Assembly: GCA_029779995.1 (NCBI GenBank)
Contig: JAKOZM010000539.1
Location: 1-18,287, forward strand
Source: Actinomycetes bacterium
Lineage (GTDB): Bacteria > Actinomycetota > Actinomycetes > S36-B12 > UBA10799
Reading direction: 5' to 3'
Length of the DNA: 18,287 bases
Made by a program: the position numbers and the translations under genes. The notes under the pieces are model-generated. The model searched no databases, had not been told where the DNA came from, and was given only the letters and a program-made list of their open reading frames with translations. Of this stretch, positions 6,948 through 15,787 are shown in pieces (the stretch's first letter is position 1; each line of letters begins with the position of its first letter).

Positions 6948-9900
6948 GAGCTGGCAACTCCTAGCGAGCAGACGATCTTGATGGTGTCGGTGTCGGTGGC
7001 GCCGATGACGAGCCTGTCCTCGTCATGCAGCTGGTTGATAAGGTCGGCCAGGTCGTCCAGGCTGTACTTGTTGCGTCGTGCTTGGCTCAGTCGCATGTTG
7101 GCGTGCTCGGTCAGGGGGCGGGCGTGCAGGGCGTCCAGGGCCGTGGAGGCCTTCTCCCCGAAGATGGTCCCGCCGAGGCGTTGCCAGGCCCACTTGCGCG
7201 CGCCCTTGAGGTTGCCGGCGGCGACCGTCTCGGTCTTCAGCGGTCCCTGGACTAGGGCGGCTTCGCGGTCGAAGTGGTCGGGGCGTAGCGGGGCTGTGGG
7301 TGTGCTGGGTTCGGCACGGAAGATCCGCAGGGCCTCCAGGGGGGTGAGGATCCGCTCCTGGACGCCGTGGTCGGTGACGGTGGCGGTGGCGAAGGCGTCC
7401 ACGCCGGAGCCGGTGGAGATGTAGCAGGTCACACCACCGTGGCTCTCGTCCATGTACTGGTCGCGGGTGGAGTGGATCATGTCCTGCATCCGGAGCACTC
7501 GGGCGGTGATCTGGGGGTGCTTGTCCAGGGCGTTGGACCACACCAGCCAGGCTTCGCTGACGGAGTCGACCTCGGCCTCGTCATCACTGTCGTCCTCGGT
7601 GACCCGCCCCTTGTAGAGGTCGTCGAGGATCTTGATCTCCTTGTCGCCGCCGAAGAATTTCTCGTCCGAGCCGAACGCCTCGGCCGCGGCTCCGAGTCGT
7701 TCCTTGATGCGCTGGCGGAGCCGGATCTGCTCCTCAATGTTCTCGTGCGTGATCAGATAGAGGTTGACGGTATTGGACTTCTGCCCGATGCGGTCGACGC
7801 GGCCGGCGCGCTGGATGATCCGGATGATGGCCCAGGGCAGGTCGTAGTTCACGATGATGTGACTGTCCTGCAGGTTCTGGCCCTCGGAGAGCACGTCGGT
7901 GGCGACAAGCACGTCAACGGGCCGCTCGACCGCGACCGGGACGCTCGGGTCCTCCGAGGGCAGCCGGTTGGAGTTCGGGGAGAACCGGCGGGCGATTTCG
8001 GCGGGGTTCTCGGAGTCGCCGGTCGCCAGGGCGACGTTCGCGACACCGGCCTCGGTCAGGGCGTCGGCGACGTAGTCGGCCGTGTCGCTGTACTCGGTGA
8101 AGACCAGGACCTTTTCCCCGGGATGGTCGTTGGTGAGCAGGTCGACCAGGGCGTTGACCTTGGAGTCGCGGGTGGAGTCCCAGTCCCCGAACCGCTCCAG
8201 CAGCCACGTGATCGTCTCGTTGTCCTTAAGCAAGTCGTGGCGCAGGTTGGGCTTGAAGACGGTGGTGTTGACCCACTTGGTCCTTGCCGGCAGGGACTCG
8301 ACGAGGCTCTTGTAGCGGGTCTCGGCGCTGCCGTGCAGGCTGCCGTCGGTCTCGATGTCCTCGTCGGTGACGTTGATCTGTTTGTCGGTGAACGAGCCCA
8401 GCGGGATACGCAGTTTGTGGTCGATCGCGTGGATGAACAGCTCGTTGCGGGCCCGTTGGCGCTGCAGCGACAGGATGAATGAGTATCCGGAGGAGGACAG
8501 GCGCTTGAACAGTCCGATCCTCACGAAGCCGCTGACGTTGCCCCGCCCTGAGCGGATGTCGTCGAGAATCTTGGTGTCCTCGGCCGTGTGCGGGGCCTTG
8601 GGGTTGTCGTAGTCGGCGAGCCGGTAGCGGGGCAGGAGCAGGTCGCGGACGGCGTCCAGGGTGGTCTCGTCCTCCATCAGGGCGGCTGGGTCGTCCGCGG
8701 CGAACTGGTGGCTGACCGGGGTGGACACGCGGGTGGGGAAGTGGAACTTCTGGCCGTTGGCGAACTGCAGGTACTCCCGCTCGGTCGTTGTCCCGTCCGG
8801 GCCGGTGACGAGCTCCCTCTTGGCGGTGCGCTTGATGAAGGAGCGCGTACGGCGGACGAGGTGGTCGCTCATCAGCCTCTTCCAGTCGTCCGGTTCCTCA
8901 GACTTACGGAACGCGGTGAGAGTGTTGATCTTTCCGTCGACCTTGGCCATCAGGTTGGGGTCCTTGCGGAGCGCCTCGGTCGGGACGATGCCCAGGTCGT
9001 CGTCCTCGTCGATGTACAGGCCGATCTGGTTCGCGACGTCGGTGAACGCCAGGTTGTACGGGGTCGCGGTGAGCAACAGGACCTTGGAGCTGTTGGTCCG
9101 GATGTACTGATGGATCGCGTCGTAGGCGATGGTGGAATTGTTCCGAAGGTTGTGCGACTCGTCGCAGATGACCAGGTTGAATCGTTTGAGCTCGGGCAGG
9201 ACCTTGTCGGCCATCGAGTAGGGCACGACGCGGCCGTTGATGTCGTACTCCGCGAGGTGCTTCTCCCACATCGGCCGGAGGTTCTTCGGGCACAGAACGA
9301 GGGTCGAGTAGTCCTCGGCGGCCTGCAGCATCAGTGCAGTCGCGACGGCGGTGAGCGTCTTACCCAGACCTACGACGTCGCCGAGCATGGTGCCCCCGCG
9401 GCGCACGATCCGTCTCGACAGGGTCCGGACGGCGCTCTCCTGGTAGTCCAGCAGCAGGTCGCTCATCGATTTCGGCAGCACGTACCCCATGCCGTCGCGG
9501 GCGTCCTGAGACAAGGAGTGGCAGACCTTGAGGTACACCTCGAAGGGCGTGGGCTGGTCTTCGTCCGCCCACGAGTTGGCGATCAGGTCGATGATCTCGG
9601 CGGTGATGTCGAGGGAGAACCGGTCGTACCAGCGCTCCTCGAACCAGGACGCCAGCTTCGCCGTGGCGTCGGAGTCCTGCACGTCGATGTTCAACTCCAG
9701 GTTGCGGTTGAGCCCCGCGCCGGTGAGGTTGGAGGACCCGACGTACCCCCATCTGGATCCGTGTTTCTTCTCCGGCGCGTGGAAGATGTACGTCTTGCCG
9801 TGCAGGGGCTTCTCGGTGAACACCTTCATCGCCACGGCCCCCTCCTCCAGCTGACGCTTCAGCGTCTGCAGAGTCTGCTGTCCCTCCCGGGTGGCCAGGC

Positions 9901-10246
9901 CCCGCATGAGCTGGGTGCGCAGGTGGGCAACCAGCTGGTCGCGGCGGGCGATAGCTCTCTCTAGGTCGTGGATGTCAGACCCGTACTCCGGTGGCTGCAC
10001 GTCGTCCTGCAGCATGTCGAGGAGCTGCTGCGAGTCCGCGGGGGCGACCATGCCGACCAGGACCCTTGCGGTTGGGCGCCCTGCCTCGGTGATGCTCTTC
10101 TCGTCCAGGACGTCGGCCAGGTTCGACCATCCGCGCAGGTCGATGTACCCGGTCGCCACGTCCACGCTGTCGAACTCGTCCAGGGAGTCGCGTAGCGCCG
10201 GGCCGAGGCGGGTCGAGTCGGTCAGGTTGTCGAAGATGTTGGGCAC
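6944..10246 (-). CDS. PLD-nuclease/SNF2-type helicase fusion, putative restriction translocase
   Basis: This 1100-residue protein has an N-terminal phospholipase-D-like domain with an H-K-N signature: H149 and K151 in LHGKTYIF, and N173 in GYVGSSNLTGAG. A superfamily 2 SNF2-type motor follows. Its motif I is GDVVGLGKT (289-297), its motif II is DESH (362-365), and TATP is at 393-396. The second RecA domain has VLVFTEYSD (about 713-721), ATDVLSEGQNLQ (about 782-793) and QRAGRVDRIGQ (812-822). The last 250 residues are unassigned and may contact the methyltransferase or DNA. PLD domains act as nucleases in restriction enzymes such as BfiI and the NgoAVII and CglI systems, so cleavage driven by translocation is a reasonable inference. 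The start is GTG, sharing one base with the TAG of the upstream gene, which points to coupled translation. Confidence 0.9.
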   Translation of the reverse strand: MPNIFDNLTDSTRLGPALRDSLDEFDSVDVATGYIDLRGWSNLADVLDEKSITEAGRPTARVLVGMVAPADSQQLLDMLQDDVQPPEYGSDIHDLERAIARRDQLVAHLRTQLMRGLATREGQQTLQTLKRQLEEGAVAMKVFTEKPLHGKTYIFHAPEKKHGSRWGYVGSSNLTGAGLNRNLELNIDVQDSDATAKLASWFEERWYDRFSLDITAEIIDLIANSWADEDQPTPFEVYLKVCHSLSQDARDGMGYVLPKSMSDLLLDYQESAVRTLSRRIVRRGGTMLGDVVGLGKTLTAVATALMLQAAEDYSTLVLCPKNLRPMWEKHLAEYDINGRVVPYSMADKVLPELKRFNLVICDESHNLRNNSTIAYDAIHQYIRTNSSKVLLLTATPYNLAFTDVANQIGLYIDEDDDLGIVPTEALRKDPNLMAKVDGKINTLTAFRKSEEPDDWKRLMSDHLVRRTRSFIKRTAKRELVTGPDGTTTEREYLQFANGQKFHFPTRVSTPVSHQFAADDPAALMEDETTLDAVRDLLLPRYRLADYDNPKAPHTAEDTKILDDIRSGRGNVSGFVRIGLFKRLSSSGYSFILSLQRQRARNELFIHAIDHKLRIPLGSFTDKQINVTDEDIETDGSLHGSAETRYKSLVESLPARTKWVNTTVFKPNLRHDLLKDNETITWLLERFGDWDSTRDSKVNALVDLLTNDHPGEKVLVFTEYSDTADYVADALTEAGVANVALATGDSENPAEIARRFSPNSNRLPSEDPSVPVAVERPVDVLVATDVLSEGQNLQDSHIIVNYDLPWAIIRIIQRAGRVDRIGQKSNTVNLYLITHENIEEQIRLRQRIKERLGAAAEAFGSDEKFFGGDKEIKILDDLYKGRVTEDDSDDEAEVDSVSEAWLVWSNALDKHPQITARVLRMQDMIHSTRDQYMDESHGGVTCYISTGSGVDAFATATVTDHGVQERILTPLEALRIFRAEPSTPTAPLRPDHFDREAALVQGPLKTETVAAGNLKGARKWAWQRLGGTIFGEKASTALDALHARPLTEHANMRLSQARRNKYSLDDLADLINQLHDEDRLVIGATDTDTIKIVCSLGVASS

Positions 10247-10677
10247 TACTGGTTTCCCTCGGTCGGCGGGTCGGTCTGTTCAGGGACAGGACGTAGCCGG
10301 GGCGGGCGGGCCTCGGACGATGTTGTTGAGCTGCGGGCGGCCTCGAGCGCCTCGACCGCGATGTGCCGCTCGAGCATCGCGATGGTCGATCTGGTCTCCC
10401 TCAGCTGTTCACGCAGGCGGCGGTTCTCCTCGGTCAGGGTTTCGACGCGCTCCTTGAGCGCCCTGACAGGTTCGGGGTCGGTGCCGTGCGCGGTGATCCG
10501 GTCGCGGAACTCGAGCTGGAGGTCCTGGTGCCGGTGGGTGAGGATCCACCGTTTGACGCCGGCTTCCTCGGCGAGGGACTTGATGGTCAGCTTGCCGTCC
10601 GAGCGGACCGGCTGACCGTCCAGCAACCTGGTCATCGCCTCCCGGATGGCACGGCGTTCTGGTTCGTGGTCGGTCAT
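10246..10677 (-). CDS. DUF6262/TnpC-like accessory protein (HTH plus coiled coil)
   Basis: The 143-residue basic protein has an N-terminal helix-turn-helix-like segment, KLTIKSLAEEAGVKRWILTH, at about 29-48. A leucine-heptad coiled coil follows (about 74-106, LKERVETLTEENRRLREQL), then a disordered Pro/Ser/Thr tail. This is the layout of DUF6262 proteins, which follow trios of tyrosine recombinases, and of TnpC in Tn554 or GinD in GInt islands. It probably binds the element ends and controls directionality or efficiency of recombination. It might also repress the operon. Its ATG overlaps the preceding recombinase gene by 4 bp. Family naming is from memory; the DNA-binding role is inferred. 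Confidence 0.82.
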   Translation of the reverse strand: MTDHEPERRAIREAMTRLLDGQPVRSDGKLTIKSLAEEAGVKRWILTHRHQDLQLEFRDRITAHGTDPEPVRALKERVETLTEENRRLREQLRETRSTIAMLERHIAVEALEAARSSTTSSEARPPRLRPVPEQTDPPTEGNQ

Positions 10678-12545
10678 GGCTGCCCGCCATCCTGCGCTTC
10701 GTGGTGGGCTGTGACGATGGCTTCTCGCCGGTCGATCTGGGCGCGGATACGGTGCCGCATCGGTTCGGGTGTCGTAGCTGAGTCGTGCTCTTCCTGCAGG
10801 GCGTCTAGCTCTGCCCGGAGCGTGGTGATGTGTTCATCGGTGCGGGCGATGTTCGCACACCGGTGGTCACAGGCGGTCAGGTCCGGAGTGGCCGTCGATC
10901 GTGTGGTGGTGTCCTTGCGACACAGGGCCTTCCGAGGGTCGAAACAGCAGGCGAGGGTCTGGCCGGGGGCGTCGTAGACGCGCATGGCTGGGTTGGCGAG
11001 GAGGGCTGCGGCCTGCTTGGTGGTCAGGGGCAGGCCCTCGAAACGGTCGCGGTACTCGCTGGCGGCAGCCCGGTAACGGCCACCGGCTGGGCCGCTGACG
11101 TCCGGGTGCGCCTGAAGCTGCTCAGCAGCCCGGTGCAGGGTGTCGCTGAGAGCGAAGGCCTCCTCCATCGGGAACACGTCTCGCAAGCCGGTCGAGGCCC
11201 TGCCTCCGTAGCCGTCGGTGGTGGCGGCGTGCAGGTGCCCGTACTGGACGCCGAGGGCGACCCGACCGCCGGGACGGCGGTAGATGAACCAGGCCAGGGT
11301 CCGGCGCAGCCGTCTCAGGTTGATCGGCCCGTCGGGGTCCTCCGGGACGACGTCATGTGGGCGCTCCAGGTCGCTGGCGCGCTGGTTGCACCAGCTGACG
11401 AGGTGTTTGATCGCCTCGTGCACCCGTCTTGACGGGGGCCCGCCAGGATCGAGTTCGGTCCCTGTGGACCGGGCCTTGAAGAGGGTGTCGCTGAACAGCA
11501 GGTCACCGTCGTGCATGGCCTCCATGACAGCGATCGCGTCGGCGACAGGCTTGATGGCGGCCCAGGGGTGTTCGCGGTCGACCCCCTCGGGAATACTGCG
11601 GCCCGCGGCGACGGCTGCCTTGTAGGTGCGGCCCCTGATCTCGTAACCGGTGGCAGATGCGCCGGGGGTGCTGGCGGTGGGTGTGCAGCAGCCGCGTCGC
11701 AGGCCCAGGACCTCGTCAGCTCGCATCCCCGTCAGATAGGCCACGGTGATCAGGCACGCGGTGCTAACTACTCGCCGACGGGCATCGGCGTGGTCTTGAC
11801 CGAGTTCACCGCTCCACGGCAGGGACGCCGGACCGTCCGGTCCGGGAGCGGCGGCACCCGGGCTCAGACTGAGCAGGTGAAGGTGTCGCGGCGCCTCCTG
11901 GGCCAGTCGCAGGCACCACACGAGCAGCGCTGACATGGTGGCTGGGTGGACCGGGATGGACTTGTTCTCCGCGGTCCATTCGCTCTTGCCGATGACCTGC
12001 TCCATGCCTTCGCGTTCCCAGAACGGTTGCCTCAGCCGGGCGCCTGGGCGCATGTAGGGGCTGAGCAGCCACAGCCTGCTGAGCACGAACAGGCGTCGGG
12101 ACTTGGGGTTCTGCCCGACCGGTGCTTTGACAACCTGGGCGGCGTACTCGCGCAGGTCATCCTCGCCGAGCTCGGCCAGCTGTGGTGTGCCACGGGTCGC
12201 CAGCCAGTCCAGGAACGGCTGCAGGTCGGCCCGCATCGTCTTCAGCGTGGAGGGAGCCAGCCGGCGTCGCACGCTGGCGGGTCGGTCTAGCTGGTCCAAT
12301 GGGGTGTCCTGGGTCAGGGTCAGGTAGAAGAAGTGCTTGATGTCCTCCCGGACGCCGGCCGGACAGCGTTCGAAGTCCAGGTGGATCCACCGGGTGGTCG
12401 GTCGCGGGCACAACGGGCTCAGGTCCCAGGCGTCGTCCCCGAAGACTGCGCCGCCTGGAACGATCGCGGCCCCGGCAGCCGGGAGTGACGGTCCAGAACG
12501 GATCGCGATCCCACTCAGATGGTCTGGGGCTGCTGCTGTCGTCAT
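10674..12545 (-). CDS. Tyrosine recombinase 3 (TnpB/GinC-like)
   Basis: The 623-residue protein has an N-terminal SAM-like core-binding region (about 60-160) and a C-terminal catalytic domain. R275 lies in TGMRADEVLGL, K309 in GRTYKAA, and R414/R415 in NLRRLRRTLAW, where the usual HxxR histidine is replaced. H437 is in YGHLHAATTDGY, with Y446 as the probable nucleophile. A Cys cluster follows (C533, C534, C542, C559, C563 with H561), which looks like a zinc-binding tail, and then a helical C-terminus. The size and cysteine tail fit the TnpB group of Tn554-type elements. It likely cooperates with the two upstream recombinases on the inverted end repeats. The gene overlaps both neighbours by 4 bp. 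Confidence 0.85.
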   Translation of the reverse strand: MTTAAAPDHLSGIAIRSGPSLPAAGAAIVPGGAVFGDDAWDLSPLCPRPTTRWIHLDFERCPAGVREDIKHFFYLTLTQDTPLDQLDRPASVRRRLAPSTLKTMRADLQPFLDWLATRGTPQLAELGEDDLREYAAQVVKAPVGQNPKSRRLFVLSRLWLLSPYMRPGARLRQPFWEREGMEQVIGKSEWTAENKSIPVHPATMSALLVWCLRLAQEAPRHLHLLSLSPGAAAPGPDGPASLPWSGELGQDHADARRRVVSTACLITVAYLTGMRADEVLGLRRGCCTPTASTPGASATGYEIRGRTYKAAVAAGRSIPEGVDREHPWAAIKPVADAIAVMEAMHDGDLLFSDTLFKARSTGTELDPGGPPSRRVHEAIKHLVSWCNQRASDLERPHDVVPEDPDGPINLRRLRRTLAWFIYRRPGGRVALGVQYGHLHAATTDGYGGRASTGLRDVFPMEEAFALSDTLHRAAEQLQAHPDVSGPAGGRYRAAASEYRDRFEGLPLTTKQAAALLANPAMRVYDAPGQTLACCFDPRKALCRKDTTTRSTATPDLTACDHRCANIARTDEHITTLRAELDALQEEHDSATTPEPMRHRIRAQIDRREAIVTAHHEAQDGGQP

Positions 12546-14305
12546 GCGTCCAGGTCCCGTCGCAGGAGCCGTTCGATCACTGCTCGGTCGGCATCGGTGG
12601 CCTCGTCGCGGGCGGTGGCCCGCTCAGCCGGGGTGGTGCTGGACTCGAGGAGGTGCTCCAGCCGGTCCCGGTGCTCCCGGTACCGGGCGTCGAAGCGGGC
12701 AGGGTCGACCGAGGCGAGGTTGTCCAGCGCCTCATCCAGCAGGACCAGCCGGGGTAGGTGCGCAGGGGTGGCGACCGCGTTCGGACAGGCGAGGCACAGC
12801 AGGAAGGAGGCCGTGCAGGGATTTCCGTCCGAGGTGAACGGGCTGTGGTTGAAGTCCAGGCACGCCGTCGCCGCGGTGTCCAGCCGACCGGCGCGGACGG
12901 CGCTGGCCGTCTGCGCCGGCAGGCCAAGGTCCTGCACCGGCGCGTAACGCATCCGCACCGTGTCTCTGGCGTGCTCGACGGCTGCGACCTGGCCCTCCAG
13001 GATCACGTCCTGGTGAAGGTGGGCGGTCAGGGGGTCCGGGCGTCGGTAGACGTCCTCGCTGACCGCGGCGGAGTTCTGGCTGGACTTGCGGTTGATGACC
13101 TGCTCGGACAGGCGCAGCCGCCCGAAGTGCAGGTGCAGCAGGCCTCCGTCGTCGTCACGCAGGTCGGCGAGCTGGTCCCAACGGCGCACGGCGCCGCCGT
13201 TGGTGAAGCCACTCGTGACGAACAATGTGGTGGGGTGGTCGGTGACTCCGTGCGAGGTGCCGGCGATCAGCAACCGGTCTGTTCCGTGCCCCAGGTGCTC
13301 TAGGCACTCCCGGGCTGGTGCGGTGATCGTCAGGGCGGTGCGCAAAGTCCGGGCGTGCGGTCCGGAGAAGGAGTTGGTGAAGTACCTGCGGTGCCCCCGC
13401 CTCGGCTTGTCCAGGTGCGCTACCAGCACCTCGTCCCGTCCGGGTTCGGAGGCCAGGTCGGGTACCACCATCGACTCCAGGGTCGACAGGTTGTGCCCGC
13501 GGTCGCAGACCATTGTTGCCATGACCGACAGCAGCTCGATTCTGGTCGGGAAGAGGGCGTAGGTAGGGTGCAGGTCCCCGGTGCCCAGGACGGCGGCGGC
13601 CTGCCGGGCAGCCTCGTGCGCGCCGCGGCCGAACCGCAGCCGCCCGTCCTGCACGAGCCGTTCCAGGAGCGCGCCCCGGGACAGGTGGGTCCCGTCATAG
13701 GGAACACAGGGCCCGTCGTCGAGCCGGCCTTCACGGTGGCGCTCGAGCGCGGCGACGTTCGCCAAGATCCTCGCCTCACACGCCCGGACCAGCTCACCGG
13801 CGCGGCGACGGATGGCCTCGAACTCCGCGACCGAGTAGGAGTCGTACAACCTCTTGCGTGGTTTGTGGGTCCGTTGGGCGATGGCGCGCCTGGTCAGGTC
13901 ACCGACCTCAGTGGCCTCCTTGAGCAGGACCCTCATGATGTTCACCTGACCAGGCCACCGGTTCCGCGCCTCCCGGTCGCCCCGCCAGGTCCACCAGTGC
14001 TCCGGGCCGAAGTCGCTCAACGTGGTGATGCTGATCCCGAGCCGGTCCAGGCTGCGCAGGAACGCCACCGAGGTTCGGTGCGCGGTGCCCATCGTCGCTG
14101 CCGAGCGCCATCTGCCCTCCGGCCCGGTGGCCTCGACGAACGCGCCGATCAACTGCTGGCGTACCTGCCCGTGGGCCGGGACCTGGCTGAAGTCGAACGG
14201 GCCGGCCTCCTGCCCGTCCGTGCCGATGACTGATACCACCAGCCCAGTCGTGTCCAACCGTTCGGGGCGGCGGTAGCCCGCTGCTGGCATCGACACCCGC
14301 GTCAC
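12542..14305 (-). CDS. Degenerate tyrosine-recombinase-like protein (second of the trio)
   Basis: The 587-residue protein lies between two clear recombinases and overlaps each by 4 bp. Its start is GTG, overlapping the upstream stop as GTGA. The usual TG-L-R-xx-E segment seems to be replaced by CDRGHNLSTLESM (about 267-279), with Asn where the catalytic Arg should be. The HxxR region appears as LHLHFGRLRLS (390-400), and a possible Tyr, Y420, follows in EDVYRRPDP. Further on, C482, C497, C504 and C507 form a Cys cluster ending in CLACP, resembling a metal-binding site. I infer a structural or DNA-binding member of the recombinase complex, possibly without strand-transfer activity, like the divergent middle recombinases of GInt-type islands. 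The catalytic assignments are tentative. Confidence 0.72.
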   Translation of the reverse strand: MTRVSMPAAGYRRPERLDTTGLVVSVIGTDGQEAGPFDFSQVPAHGQVRQQLIGAFVEATGPEGRWRSAATMGTAHRTSVAFLRSLDRLGISITTLSDFGPEHWWTWRGDREARNRWPGQVNIMRVLLKEATEVGDLTRRAIAQRTHKPRKRLYDSYSVAEFEAIRRRAGELVRACEARILANVAALERHREGRLDDGPCVPYDGTHLSRGALLERLVQDGRLRFGRGAHEAARQAAAVLGTGDLHPTYALFPTRIELLSVMATMVCDRGHNLSTLESMVVPDLASEPGRDEVLVAHLDKPRRGHRRYFTNSFSGPHARTLRTALTITAPARECLEHLGHGTDRLLIAGTSHGVTDHPTTLFVTSGFTNGGAVRRWDQLADLRDDDGGLLHLHFGRLRLSEQVINRKSSQNSAAVSEDVYRRPDPLTAHLHQDVILEGQVAAVEHARDTVRMRYAPVQDLGLPAQTASAVRAGRLDTAATACLDFNHSPFTSDGNPCTASFLLCLACPNAVATPAHLPRLVLLDEALDNLASVDPARFDARYREHRDRLEHLLESSTTPAERATARDEATDADRAVIERLLRRDLDA

Positions 14306-15777
14306 CCTCGGCCTCCGCCGTCGTTGACCAGGCCGGTGGCGGCCAGATGACGCTGCACGAAGTCGGTGAACTCCTGCTCGCTCCCCGCGGAGTCCTCTGC
14401 GTTGAGGAAAAGGTCGACCTGCAGACCGGAGACCGGCTCGAGGTAGATGTCACGAGTCGTCTGAGGGTTCGTGTGCCCCAGCAACGTCTGGACCAGAGTC
14501 CACGGGTCGCCGAACAGCATCCGGTAGTCCCTGCGCTCCTCCGGCGTCAGGCCCATCCGCCGGTCGAACGCGTGCAGCAACGTGACGAGCATCCGCAGCG
14601 CGAACGAGTGACGCAGCATGTGCGGGTAGCAGGAGACCGGCACCCCCAGCCGGGCGCACCGCCGGTTCGCGGTCGAGAACACCGCCTCCCAGGACTCGTA
14701 CCGCATCGGCAACCCCGAGTCGCCCAGGAACAGCATCGCCGGTGCAAGCCCTTCCTCCTCCTGGAGGAACAGACCGGCACGCTCACGCCAGTCGAGCTGG
14801 TCCAGGGTGGTCGTCCGCACCCGTCCGTCCCTGTCCCGGACCCGCAGGCTCGAGCGGTCCTGGCCGACTACGACCTGACGGGCCGGCAGGTCCTCGTACC
14901 GGCCCTCACGTCGAGCCCGAGACACCGCCTCGGCCCGGGTAGAGAGCACATAGGCTCCCAACTCCCGACGCGCCGGAGCCGACATCCAGAAGTCCCTGCC
15001 CCGTCCCTTGGCGACGCCGGCACCCACCCTTGCGCGCAGGAACTGGCCCGGGCTGTCGACGGCGGGCAGCTCCTGGACCAACAACGTGCCGGCCTCCCTC
15101 AGCCGCAACCCGCTGGACCAGAGCAGGTCGGCGAAGGCCAGGTTGCGTCCATCGTTGCGCCCCCTCCAGGCACGGTCGGCCGCGCCATCTGGCAGCCGGC
15201 CGGCAAGACCCACGTCCCGCCACTGCCGGTAGGCGCCCGGTGTCAGCCACTTCACCCGCACAGGCCGAGCATCACGGGGCCGCAACGAACGCGAGCCCGC
15301 ACCCCCAGCAGAAGCGACTTCGTCCGCCGGGTCACTGGCGATCACGCCGCGCTTGTGCTGCCAGGCGAAGAACTTCTTGCACGCCGCAATCTCGCGACTG
15401 AACTTCGCCCCGGAGACTCGGTGCTCGTTGTCCGGGTCACGCCGACGCCAGTACTCGAAGTCGAGCAGATCGGACGACGTCGCCGCCCGCCACGACCGCC
15501 CCTGAGACTCCAAGAAGCTCAGAACGAGGCGTAGATCCTTGGCATACGACAACTGGGTCTGCTCCGAGAGCAGCTTGTAGGTGGCCGAGGCGAAGAAGGC
15601 CAGTACGTCGGCGTCCGCCGCGCCGTCCGGCCGGAGCAGAAACGGCTGCCCTGGACCCAACCCAGCCGACCGCTCGCGAAGGACGAGCGCAGCCCCACTT
15701 GAGTCACCCACCCCCTGCCCCTCAGGCAGCGAACGGCCCAGCCTCCACATCACTGAGGTCGGGCTCGACATGGCCAC
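14302..15777 (-). CDS. Tyrosine recombinase 1 (TnpA/GinA-like integrase)
   Basis: The 491-residue integrase has a complete catalytic set: R225 in SSGLRLREAG, K257 in AGVAKGRGRD, H386xxR389 in PHMLRHSF, H435 in LLGHTNPQTT, and nucleophile Y445 in RDIYLEP. A SAM-like core-binding domain occupies about 60-145. It makes and religates DNA strand breaks at the element ends. GTG at 15777 is the best start, because GAGG sits 6 bp upstream; an ATG two codons later is the alternative. The start is only 34 bp from the element terminus, so the ribosome binding site abuts the inverted repeat and there is no space for a normal promoter inside the element. The gene begins inside the reading frame of the truncated methyltransferase, in another frame. 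Confidence 0.93.
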   Translation of the reverse strand: MAMSSPTSVMWRLGRSLPEGQGVGDSSGAALVLRERSAGLGPGQPFLLRPDGAADADVLAFFASATYKLLSEQTQLSYAKDLRLVLSFLESQGRSWRAATSSDLLDFEYWRRRDPDNEHRVSGAKFSREIAACKKFFAWQHKRGVIASDPADEVASAGGAGSRSLRPRDARPVRVKWLTPGAYRQWRDVGLAGRLPDGAADRAWRGRNDGRNLAFADLLWSSGLRLREAGTLLVQELPAVDSPGQFLRARVGAGVAKGRGRDFWMSAPARRELGAYVLSTRAEAVSRARREGRYEDLPARQVVVGQDRSSLRVRDRDGRVRTTTLDQLDWRERAGLFLQEEEGLAPAMLFLGDSGLPMRYESWEAVFSTANRRCARLGVPVSCYPHMLRHSFALRMLVTLLHAFDRRMGLTPEERRDYRMLFGDPWTLVQTLLGHTNPQTTRDIYLEPVSGLQVDLFLNAEDSAGSEQEFTDFVQRHLAATGLVNDGGGRG

Positions 15778-15783
15778 ACACTA

Positions 15784-15787
15784 CCTC
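15784..15787 (-). promoter_or_regulatory. Ribosome binding site of recombinase 1
   Basis: GAGG on the minus strand, six bases before the GTG at 15777, supports that start over the ATG at 15771. It directly abuts the inner TGTTGC box of the terminal repeat, so recombinase bound at the end could affect access to this site at the DNA or transcription level. Confidence 0.55.

Noticed and set aside
7367..8482. Long plus-strand open frame opposite the helicase gene
   Set aside because: It is antisense to a gene with intact SNF2 motifs, is very rich in Val, Gly and Asp in the pattern of a GC-rich shadow frame, and shows no domain.
8588..9964. Long plus-strand open frame of 458 codons opposite the helicase N-terminal half
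   Set aside because: It is a shadow of the PLD/helicase frame, with low-complexity Val/Gly/Arg composition and no recognisable motif.
4185..10246. DISARM or BREX system
   Set aside because: A helicase, a methyltransferase and a PLD domain are present, but DrmA/DrmB and PglZ/BrxC-type genes are absent, and the PLD and helicase domains are fused in one protein.
14347..15534. Plus-strand open frame of 395 codons opposite recombinase 1
   Set aside because: The opposite strand carries a full tyrosine-recombinase catalytic set. This frame is Pro/Arg-rich shadow sequence.
10246..15777. RIT (recombinase-in-trio) element
   Set aside because: Three recombinase-like genes overlap in tandem, but they are much larger than I recall for RIT proteins, are followed by a DUF6262/TnpC-like gene and carry long cargo. 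Tn554 or GInt is the closer match.
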